Assembly (NCBI GenBank): GCA_963662155.1
Contig: OY759264.1
Span: 16,695,142 to 16,759,141, forward strand
Direction: 5' to 3'
DNA: 64,000 nt
From: Lamellibrachia columna
Lineage: Eukaryota > Annelida > Polychaeta > Sabellida > Siboglinidae
Shown here: one piece after another, positions 9,419-21,450 of the stretch
How the letters are laid out: the number at the start of each line of letters is the position of its first letter
Numbering within the stretch: the first letter of the stretch is position 1
Notes under the pieces: model-generated
The model's input: only the letters and a program-made list of their open reading frames with translations
Told to the model about the DNA's origin: nothing
The model's database searches: none
Position numbers and translations under genes: made by a program

Positions 9419-12400
9419 GTATGCGTTTTCTATGAAATTTATTGTCAGTGAGGATTGTACAATAGTAAATTGTATTCAGTTATTATCACATATACTTTGA
9501 ATGTCTGGTACAGTTTCGTTTTTGAAAAATAGTAACGTCACTGTTGTAATAAATGAAAATATTCTAACAGTTGACACCTGTTCATGGCGGGCGCGTTGCG
9601 GCTTTTGACTTGTCAAAAATGGCGTCCTCGCTCTATCACCAACTGCGTGTTAAAATCACGCTGACCAGCAAGCTCCTCAAGATCGTCACATTTTCTCAGA
9701 GAGGAATCCCTGTATGTGTTTCAAAGCAAATTTCTACTGGCGGACGTTGAAACATATGCCATATTTGGATTAAGAATTTAATGAATGTAAGTAAAATTAA
9801 CTTATTAATTTAAGCCCACAATTAAAAGTCAAAGGGAAACATTTAAGGATTTATGTCAGGATAGGAAACGTGAGGTCACACTTCTCAGACACAGCTTCAT
9901 AAGACGTATAAACAACTGAGCGATTTTTATTATAGACCGTCCAAAGACAAGTGCTTACATGTACTGTATCTTCGATGTAGGTTCCCCATTTGTCACAACT
10001 ACTTTATTTTTCACATTCCAGTAACTTTTGGACACTACCAGACCCAGTGGTTCTCAACCCAATTATTAATGTGGGTCACACTCCCAACACTCACAACCCA
10101 GTGCCACCTATGATTTCAAAAAAATTATTTATCAGATACAAACATGTTTCACTTTCAATATCTATAATATATGCTACTGTGATGTGGTCTCCCATAATCC
10201 CATTGCCTCAGGCCTCACAGTTTTTTCAAGATATTTGGTGTGAGAACATTGTATGTTTGCTGGTGCTGTGGCACTCGTTGGGCCACACCTGTATGCAAAC
10301 TGGTTTGTTGGGCCACACCTTTATTCAAACTAGCTTGTTGGGCCACACCTTTATACAAATTGGCTTGTTGGGCCACACCTCTATGACCCTTATGTCATAC
10401 AGGACGTCAGGTATAAAGTACATGATGCATCTATGAACCTATTATCCAATTTGTTTTTTTTTCATACAGGGGCTTCTAGCATTATTGAGAAAGCTGAAGT
10501 CGACACCAGATCGTGAATTGAGAATTCTACTTCTGGGGTTGGACAATGCTGGTAAAACCACGTTGTTGAAGCATCTAGCATCAGAGGACATAAGTCACAT
10601 TACACCAACACAAGTAAGTCGCCAGTCATGGCATGCAGAACCACTGATATTACAAGCAGCTGCAACATATTATTTTAACACGTTGTTCTCTAGGTTAGCG
10701 CCATTCACCATTCGGGGCAGCTACATAATAATATTACTGTTTTGTACTGTTTAAATAAAAGCCTTAGGAAGTGTGGGAGCTCACTTCCTCGCAGTTTTTC
10801 AATTTGTTATCGGTTAAAATGATTCGTAAATGTACTTCGGCAGACGGTGATCGTGGGAAGAAACAACAGAAAATGATGCAGCCACATTTGATCAAAGCAG
10901 ACCGACTCGTATGTTTTTGCGTGGCTTATTCACGATAGCGAAAAGACATGTCTTTTGCTGCAAAATTTGCATGCATGCAAAAGCATAGAATGTGTTTGTC
11001 ACCGGGAAGGACTGCACCAAGACCAAGAAGGACGACTTGGCGAAACACAATATCTTTGCCAACCACCAGAAGTCAACGTTGCTGCCAAAGTGCCAGATAG
11101 ACTTCGTAACTGCGAGCATCACTGCGAATGATCACGTGAAGTCTGCGATTGTCGAAGTACTGTCTCCTGACAGTTAAAACTGCTTCCTCAACTGACTTAG
11201 CCTATCACAAATCTGGTGTCCAAATATGTAGTATGTGAATAGTTTATGTAACATCCGCAGTCGATTTAATTTTTAAAATGTCTATTTTTGTTCAAATCAT
11301 CGAAAAAATTGACTTTAGTCATTAAATTTGGTAAGGGTCAAAATAGTGGATTTCTAAAATGGTAATCACTGTGCCGGTCAATGCTGATTATGGGCGTGAC
11401 CTCTCTCACCAAGTACATAACAAAGTTATGAAATTTTACCAAGGGTGAAAATCGTGACTTTTCAGCATTTCAATTTTCACTTCAGTTAATGCTTGAACAA
11501 GCATTAACTAATTTAATAGTTTGCCTGATGATTTTGCAAAAAACTACATACAAAAGCTGCACAAATGCAATGGATACTAGGTAGGTTTGGTTTTTCAAAA
11601 AAATTACTTGAAATGAGACTCGTAGAAAAATCAAATTGATTAAGCACCTTTAAGAACGCTTTCATATGAGGAAACCTTCAAGATTTGGATGGTGAAAAAG
11701 CAGCATCCCGGATTCATAGTTTAGTGAAATGGGTGGATACTCACAGAGTAGTGGTGGACACTTGCGTGGTGACGTTCTCTGTGTGTTGGAGATTTGCAGT
11801 GTGATTGATTTGTTTTATATTTATAATTAAACGTTCTATTAATTTATATTGGTGTTATGTGTTCTTGTGACTATCTATATTTTTAATATACATACATTAT
11901 GTTTATATAATACATTGTATATTATCACATTATTTGTATGTCATGTTTTGCATTTTGACATTTTGCCATCTTAGTTTCTGCTAAAAAAATGGGTAAACAA
12001 AATTTCATTTGGCTAAACAAAATTTTAACCAAATTGGCTAATCAGATTTTAGACCCAGCGGTAGCGTAGGTTCTTCTAAAATTTAAGTCAAAGTGTAAGT
12101 TTTGTATCCTGACTTTTAGGTCTGACTCTGAACACAGTTGATGTGTAATACACACACACAGGCAACTATGCAGCAGTTGTGTGAAAAACAAGGGCATGAT
12201 GATGATTTAACCTTGACCATGTTGCAGGGGTTTAATATCAAGAGTGTGCAGTCATCGGGCTTCAAGCTGAATGTATGGGACATCGGAGGGCAGAGGAAGA
12301 TTCGACCTTATTGGAAAAATTACTTTGAAAACACAGATGTACTTGTAAGTATTTATTATGTGGGCTCCTTTGTAGTCAGTCATGTGTGGTGATCAAGAGA

Positions 12401-15400
12401 TGTAGTGGCGCCACCTTGTAGGTTGTGTTATAACAAACGTAGTGTTGGCTGCTGTAACTAGAGGGTGTGGGGAGCTGAGCACATGTCATGCAAGGTAGAT
12501 CATGCAGAGACAATCGAATAAACATGTTATGCAAGACGTGTATACTGTTAATAAGCAATACTACAATGTCAGGTAGTTCTCTGGTATTTTGCACAATCAC
12601 CATGACTTGAATGACATTTGTATTTTCATCAACAAAAAACTCATTGAGAAATGTCATATTATTTCAGGGAAATCAATAATTACAGGGAATCTCATCAACT
12701 GATTCAGTCAATGGCGACTAATGTTGATCTATTTGTGTTTTTTTACAAATACAGCAATATTTATTGTTTTATAACGTATAACACTGTACCAGTTTTCTGG
12801 TTAAGAATTCATTGTTAGAACTGTTGTTTTATATAGGGCACAGTGACGCAGTGGTTAGAATGTAGGACTCGATTGATAGGACCACGATTCAAATTATTAT
12901 TATTCCTTCCGAAGATTGAGCAGTTTTGTTACCCCACATCACGTCGGTTCACTCAGCTGTATAAATGGGTACCTGGTTATAAACAGTGTGGGTATCAATT
13001 AAATATAATTAATGAGTAATATTCGTGCAGTAATTGTGGTGTGGCTGAATGCTTCCCAGAGAAGTTGAGCTGGTGTTGAAATGAACAGGTCTGTGAGGGG
13101 GTGAAGTGTATGTTCTTTGAACGGTCCCAAGGACCGGGCACAGCGCTATATATAAGAACTTATAGGTGCTATACCTTTTTGTTTTATCTTTCCTATAATT
13201 TGTGACAGTAGATATTTATCTCGGTGTTGATTGTTTCTTCAGATTTATGTAATAGACAGTGCTGACAGGAAGAGGTTTGACGAGACGGCAGAGGTGAGTG
13301 AAGACAACATAACACATTCTATGCAGCTTCTTATTTAATGTAGTAAGGCCTAAACAAAAATAATTTGTGTTTCAGGTAACGGGCCCAAAAAAGTTAGGTA
13401 GGGTAGGTAGGGAAATATTTTACAGCAAGCTTACAACACGACATCGCTTATGTACACAATTTGTTACACCAAAATAAAAACAAAGCGTCTGCACCAATGG
13501 CAATAGTCAGTGTTCAATGTAGATATCACATAATAAAGTCAGTTTAATTAAAACAAAGAATACTTTTAAACTATATCTTTAAAAAAATGACAATGTGACG
13601 CAACACCCGTTGGCCAGAAATGTTCCAACTGCCATTCACAAAAACGAAATAAAATTATATCAATGCACTTCGCTGATTCCGATTGGTTACAATTAAATAT
13701 GCATACTTAATTATTTAAAGGCATGCCTTTAACTTTATGTACACATACTTAATTAATTAGAAGCATGCCTTTAACTTTACATACGCGTGTTTAATTAATC
13801 AAAGGCAAGCTTTTAATATTACAACCGCGCCTTTAACTTAGTTTATTTAAATAGTAAAAAATCAAATAAATAAATATTAAAGGTGAACCTGATATGCTGT
13901 CGAAGACATAGTAATGATAATCTGCGTAATGTGTTGAATTCAACTTCTTCAAAAATATCCTATCTCAAAAATCTTACACCGATTTTGTTTTCACATTTCA
14001 ATTTCTCAACGCGTCAGCTATATCACAAAAATATAATACTAATACTGCCAGCTCAAAATCTCATTTACATTTATAATCCAGACTAAAGTCAGTGACAGTG
14101 TCAGTGAAGACGAACTCACAAAGTTGACCAGGCCCTGGGCCAGAGGTTATAAACCGTACTCAAGCTCAAGTCTGTGCTCAAGTCTGAGATTTCATGCTCA
14201 CCAGAGTTTTTGTGCTCAACCGAGGTTATAAAACGTCTTGAGTACGTACTCAGCTGAGTACGAAACGACGCGGGTTTTTCAAATGCACAAGTGGCCAAGT
14301 GGAACTCTCTTTTTTGAAAAAGATAAAGATACTTCCGCATATAAACAGTGGTGGACGAAGAATTTCGGCTGCAAGCATTTCTTTGGCAGGAAAAAGCGCC
14401 AGATAAAAATCAACCCATCACCAATATCACACGGTGTGTGGAAAGTCGAGCGCACAGTGAACGATTTAACAGACAGAACGAGACGAATCACAAGATAAAA
14501 CTGTCTAAAAATTAAAAATAGCAAAAAGTAATACCTCGCAGCCAGGCTAAGATTATGCCCCAACTAAGCGATTCGGCAGCCTAATTATGTTTGCCATGTT
14601 CATTTACGGCGTTGTAACTAGAACTTCTGGAAATGTACAGAGGAACACGATAAGTTGTGCTTTTTTAATGAATACAAGTGTTAATATAACATCAATTTCG
14701 TTACAAAAATATATTATATTTATGTTGTCAAAGGTAAACAATAATGACATTACCTAAATCCGTGGTTCATTATAATATTTTTTTTAATATTTCATTAGAA
14801 TGTCCATTGTTTCCATAATCTATACATGCGTGTAACAATACACACGTACTGGAAAGAGGAGTACAAAAATAAACATTTTGTGAGACAAAGGTTCATTTTC
14901 ATAGTTTTGATCATTCTATGTGTACTGAATATGTAAAAACTACTCTGTTCAGATCATGATGTACCTATGGCTATACACTTGAACTATAGTCTATACCAGG
15001 GGCCGGCAACCTTTTTGAGTGGAGGGCCAAATTGGTGAATTGGACTTGGTCAGCGGGCCACACATATATTATTGTTGATATTGGCAATGAATAGACTATC
15101 GTTAGCCTCGTAGCAACTAGGACATTATTTAATGGTGGGTATCTGAATATAGCTATCTCCTATTGACCTATTCATTTATGTTCACATACAATAAGTCGTA
15201 CATATTATCGTCTCGTACGAACATGATTTATTATTATCAAACACCAACATCTGATGGTGAACAACAATTGAACGTCCTATTAACAACACAGTGTTCAAGT
15301 GTTCATAGTCCGTCTTCTTGGCACTCAACTGACACCATCTTGCCTAGTGTGACGCCTGGTGCTGTTGCTGCGCCACCAATCGCCCCACGTCTGGCTGCAG

Positions 15401-18400
15401 ACTTGTTCCAGCGAGTCTCAGTGCGTCGTCTAAGTGACTGTCAGTTAGCTGCATTCTCGTCTTGCATTTAACAAAATTCATCTTCGAGAACAGCTGCTCA
15501 CACACGTACGTACTTCCAAACAGACTGGCAATGATCTTGGCATGTTTGGTCAATGCAGGGAACTGTTCAGTCGGCAAGTGCATTGTATAGAACTCCACTA
15601 GTGGCACCTCCTTGAAAGTCGCTTTCAGTGCATTGCAGTTCGATGAGCTCCATCTGCACAGCTTCCGGCGCACCGTCGACTTCCACCTGGAACGGATTGG
15701 AGAATAACATCAACTCCCTGTTGTGAGCCCTGAGATCGGTAAAAACGATCTGCAAACTCCCTTCGCAGTAGTTCAACGAATGCTGCATAAGTGTCCGGAC
15801 TTGCCGGTTCGTTTTCCATGAGTGTTGGGAAGTGTACGTAGTTGGCGTTCCGCAGTTGTGTCTCCCACAGTCACAACTTCATCTCGAACGCGGAGACAAA
15901 CTGGAAGAGTTCGTTGATGAGATGTTCCCTTCCCTGGAGTTGAACATTCAGCTGATTGAGGTGAGCCGTGACGTCGACAAGGAAGGCAAAGTGTCTCCAA
16001 AATGTTGTATACATGTGGGATCCGCGAATTCGGGTACTTCTGTACCTTTTTGCTCCATGAACAGACTGATTTCATTGCGGAGTTCATACACGCGGCGCAG
16101 CATGGCACCTCGACTTAGCCAGCATACTTCGCAATAGTACAGCAGGTCTTGGTACTGTGCGTTCATCTCAGCCAGTAGATGCTGAAACTGCCGGTGGTTT
16201 AGGCCACGAGGCCGAACGAAGTTCACGGTCTTAACGACGACGCTCGTTACGTTCTGCATTTTAACTGATTTGCCACACAGGTTTTCTTGGTGAATGATGC
16301 AATGGGACCTGAAAAGCTTCGCAGTTGCACCTGCATCTTGTCGAACCTTTTCCATCAGCGAAACGACTCCGTTAGTTCTTTCGACCATGGAAGGTGCACC
16401 GTCTGTTGTCATCCCACACAGTTTTTCTGGCTTCAGTCCGATGTCGTTCATAGCTACTTGTACCGCCTCTAACACATCTGCGCCAGTTGTCTTCTCTTTC
16501 AGTGGTACAAGTCGTACGAACTCTTCTGTTATTAGAAACTTATGGTCGACTCCCCGTACAAAGACTGCCAGTTGTGCCGTGTCCCACTTATCCGTGCTCT
16601 CGTCGAGTGCTAGCGAGTAGCACTCGAAATCCTTGGCTCGATCTCGTGGTGTTGCCTTCAGATCAGCTGCGAGATCCTCGATACGGCGCGTGACCGTCCT
16701 AGCGGACAAACTGATGGCTTCGAAGAGGCTTTTCTGTTCTGGACATACGACGTCTACAACAGCCAGTAGACAGTCTTTCACAAATTCGCCGTCTGTGAAC
16801 GGTTTCAGCCGTGATGCAATCAGGCTGCTAACCTCGAAGCTTGCCCTGACGTTGTTCTGCGCCTCTGTGTTTCTCTTGGTGAAGACAAGCTGTTGCTTCA
16901 TCAATGCGCTGCAAAGAAAATGCACATGTTACTGATATATATTATGGGTCGCATATAGCCAGCTAAACTTACGTAGTGAAGGCAAACATATTAAAACATT
17001 TCTCGAAATCACACCATAGATGTCGGCCTATTATTTGTTAATAGGAAATTTGGCAGGTACTGTATCAAAACTAACCACAACAAACTATGATTGTGCGGCA
17101 CTATTTGTTTACCAATAAAACAACACAATTCACATAACATTTAGGGTTGGTCGGTCTTATTAATTAATATTTAAAAGCATACCTTCGCAATGCTGCGAGC
17201 TTTACTGCCCTCCGATCTCCAGTGTAGTCTTCATACGTCTTCGCATGTTTCGTGTCGTAATGCCGTTTGATATTGTATTCCTTTTTAACAGACACAATGT
17301 CATTGCATATTACACACATTGGCTTACTTTTAAACTCCACGAAGAAATATTTAATCGCCCAACTTTCATTGAATGCGCGGCATTCTGCATCAATGGTTCG
17401 TTTCGTTCCGCGTTTCATGTTCGCCATTTAGCAGACGACGAAACAACAAGTCATCGCTCAAACACGCAACGGTAGTGCGTTCATGTGTGCATACGGAAAA
17501 TATTAATAAGACATGAATTGATTAATATTTGAAGGAATTGAAAAAACATGTTCCTCAAGTGTAAATTGTATAACCGTGTCGCAATATATGTGAACTGTCT
17601 ATGAAAGTTTGGGTGGAATGTAAGCCTACTATGTATTTAATTTTATATATCCATATTGCCGGCGTGGACCATCGCTCAACTCTACCGCTGGCATATTTCC
17701 GAGGCAATGTACAGACGATCGCTGAATCAATTAAAGTATTAAACTTTGTCCCATCCTGTGTTCGTCTCTACAGTAGTGTGTGGGAACCAGACGAGCACCC
17801 GACATCAAGAGGCAATTCCACGAAATAAACATAGTTACTTGCCCGTCCGACCATTCTCATGAGCCAGCGGTGTTACTACGATTGTCACGCAAAGCTAAAA
17901 ATGTAAAAGCGCGTAATAATAACGATATTTCAAGGAAGGAATACATGTTTTCGTTTGCCGATATGCCAAGATTAATGATGTATTCAGCAACCTCTGGCTC
18001 AGAAGCATGGTGCGGGCCGCATTGTGTACAATCTCGCTTTTACTCCGCGGGCCGCATGAAATACCTCCGCGGGCCGCAGGTTGCCAACCGCTGGTCTATA
18101 CACTTGTCTGGTGGAACCATACGTCAGAGTCACGTAGAAGACTGTGTGGTACATAGTGATGTATTCAGATTGTTGCGCAGTGAACCCAGAAACTGAAGTA
18201 TTTGTCAAAACTAAGAAATAGCACAACTTAACAACTAATTTTGTTTGCCCCCTTAGCCTAGGCTTAATTTTGACGTCGGGTGTCACATGTTTGTGTCATG
18301 GGGATTACCCACTGTTAGTAGTCTATAATTTTAGTCCAGCCTGTCTTATATGGGTGTAGTATTACAGAGTAAAGTGATTGAAATTAATAGATGATATGCT

Positions 18401-21346
18401 AAAACGGATTTCATTGAATATCATAGAAAGGTTTGTATTACTCCTTAATGATTAATATTTTTATAGATTGCTTAGTTTAGTGTGGCATGCCTCTTAATCA
18501 TTGTATAGCTATATTTGCCAGTACTTTATATTCCAATCACATACTTTTCCCAAAGTATGATGTTCTTCTTTGTCTTAGAAAAGTCGTGATATCTTTGTAT
18601 CTATTATTTGGAAAATTTGCATTTACTATAAATTATAGGAAAGGTGTAAACACTATATTAGAGCTGTAGTTTGTCACCTGCACTAGTTCGTTCTTAGATT
18701 TCCTGCGGCATTGGAGTAGTAAGGCTAGAACAGCATTATGTTTAACATCAATAACCTACAATTTTACTTTTTGCGGTAGCCTAAATATAGACATATGGAA
18801 GGTTTTTCTTACATATTGTTCAATTTGAACAATCTCTTAAAAAAACTCAACAACACAAGTGTTACATTATCCTGGATGTGTGTGTTGCATATTTTGCATG
18901 TATATTCTACTTCCAAAGGGCACCCACTATGTGAAGTCCTACCCCTAGGCTATAGCTGCCTTGGCCTGGGATAGCAATTGTTTTATATTTCATATACATA
19001 CATCCTTCGCCCTGGCCTGGGGTCGGGCTGCATGAATAATATAAATATAGCATGGTATGTAAGCTTAATCCAGTTGATATAATATTTAGATTAGCTATAT
19101 TATGTTATAAACACATAATTATATATTATTTGCTATATTCCCAACTCAAAACTGGTGAAATGTTTTAAATCACTGCCTAATTCTTTACAGTGACAAAAAA
19201 CGAAGTGGCTGTATTGCCATGGCCATGACATTGGCATTGGCAGTTCACGGAATAATTTTATTTTGCAGCACACATACACTTCGCATATATCGTATTGGTA
19301 TGCCTTAATGTCCAGTATGGCATGTTATAAATCGTTCAACTAAACCACATAGTTTTAATTTCTGTAGACACATTTCGTGTGAATCATGACTCTGACTCGG
19401 CAGTTGAAATATAATGTTGTCGTCCTGCAGCAGCTGAATGGTCCCGTCGCCAAAAAAGCCGCAACTAAAAGTAAACTATCACTTGTTTTGCGGTGTCTGG
19501 ACTCTAAAATCGGACAGCTTATCTTCTCAAAACGGACAAACTTTCAACGACTTCAATAAATTGATGTGTGAGCTGCCATTTTTATTTATGCTTGAGCACA
19601 GCATTGAACATGGTCTTGAGCATACTCAGGATTTCAGCATTTCGTGCTCAACGCTGAGCACGATTTCGTGCTCAAGATGTTTTATAACCTCGCCTGAGTT
19701 TGAGCATAGTGTGAAAGCGAGGCTTGATCATGAAACCGTGCTCAATTGAGTTGAGTACGGTTTATAACCTCGGGCCCTGGAGGTTTTGACATACAGCAGG
19801 GATTTTCGGGGCCTGGTACTTGAGCTGCCTGCCATCAGCACTTGAAACGCATTCCTTGGTGCCTAAGCCTCAATGCTAGGGCCGGTATTGGCAGGATCCG
19901 GCGTTCATGATTATCATGATGAATTTACATCTATACGCCGTAACTACGTTTATGACTGGCGTCTGCGAGGTAAACGCGTCCGTGTGCGACACGGTAGTCC
20001 ACGGTCCTTCCTGCTGTTCCGCCATGACGATTTCACATGATCCATCGCTGCAGCCATACTCTTTAGCAATGCTGTCAATCGTTTCGTTTCACAGCATAAA
20101 AAATGTACGTATAGGATTTCCATTGTGGAATAAACAATGGCGTTTTATTACGCAGTCTAGAGACGCAAGTGCCATCTTGCCATCCCTAGCCAACGTGATT
20201 CAGCATGTAACAAGATCGCTCATTGGGTGAAATATTTCCGATCCCGCAAATCACGCATGCGGACCCAAACAAGTTCGGTAGTGCACACATTGTCATCGAA
20301 TATGCAGGTTGAATTACTCGCGGGTTGTTTTATTAGTTTTAACGAAAATCTAACGAAACAAACATTGATTGAAATATCAAATAAAAAGATTAGGGTCAGC
20401 CCGTTTTTCTAGGTAGGGTCAGGTTACCAGAAACACACAATTTTTTCGCCTACGCCTAAAGGTAAAGGTAAAGGTATGTTCTTATATAGCGCGGTATCCG
20501 GTCCATAGGACTGCTCAAAGCGCTTTACACTTCACCCCCTGGCAGACCTGTTCATTCCAAGGCCATCTCAACTTCTTTGGGAATTTGGGAAGTATAGCCT
20601 AATAAGTAATTACATTTCCATGTGCCTAATGGTTTACTGTATGCAGGGAAAATTTCACTGCTTTAAAAACTTGCAATTTTACGACATATTTTTGTGGATA
20701 TTTAATTTTGCAGATTTGCCCTACTAATCCCCAACATGTAATAGGAACCTGGAATGTTGCTGAAACACAAATGTTTTTACGTAGAAAACTGTTTGCGATT
20801 TTGTTGAAAACTTACGTACACCATTCTCTTTTAACAGTTGTCTTATTTTATCAAATAAACTGGATGTGAATAAAGGCTATCTTGAACACACTGGGTGTTT
20901 CCCTGCAGGAGCTGAGCCTGCTGCTAGACGAGGAGAAGCTCACGGGTGTCCCCGTTCTCATCTTTGCCAACAAGCAGGACTTGTTCGGAGCCGCACCTGC
21001 CAGTGAGATTGCGCAGGGACTTAATCTTCACTCAATCCGGGATCGCAAGTGGCAGATTCAGGCGTGTTCCGCCATGTCGGGGGAAGGGGTCAAGGTCAGT
21101 GAATTACTCGTGGTTTTGCGACTCGGTGGCGTCACTCATCGTTACTGGACTGGGGGTATAATGTGTACAGTGAAGTTGTTTGGAGTTGAAGTTTATGGTT
21201 CCTACTTCAGATTTGCCTCTACAATTGACAACCGTTTACATAATAACAATACTAAGTCTTTCATAGCGCTGTTTCAGTCATTTGGTCTGTTTAAAACGCT
21301 TTACAATACATTTTTTTCTTGATATATATATATATGTATATATATG

Positions 21347-21405
<59 letters not shown>

Positions 21406-21406
21406 G

Positions 21407-21450
<44 letters not shown>

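Larger units (their letters stand above)
14131..19781. mobile_element. Middle inverted-repeat DNA transposon, interrupted by hAT
   Basis: The left terminus (CCCTGGGCCAGAGGTTATAA, ACCGTACTCAA) mirrors the right terminus (CCAGGGCCCGAGGTTATAAA, CCGTACTCAA in reverse complement). A second inner block (GAGGTTATAAAACGTCTTGA at about 14223 versus 19650-19695) is also inverted. TGAGCACGA-type subterminal motifs repeat at both ends. Removing the 3.1 kb hAT leaves about 2.5 kb. Open frames at 14238-14498 and near 19386-19560 have no recognised domain. The superfamily is unknown. Confidence 0.6.
13346..20460. mobile_element. Outer inverted-repeat structure in ARL3 intron 4 (7.1 kb)
   Basis: The left end (AGGCCTAAACAAAAATAATT...GTGTTTCAGGTAAC) matches the reverse complement of the right end (AGGCGTAGGCGAAAAAATTG...GTGTTTCTGGTAAC) over about 45-60 bp at roughly 80%. 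No target duplication was seen. It encloses the 14131-19781 structure and the hAT element. It may be an eroded DNA transposon that later received insertions; the superfamily is unknown. Confidence 0.45.

Noticed and set aside
15163..16935. Plus-strand open frames in the hAT element
   Set aside because: Antisense shadows of the minus-strand transposase.
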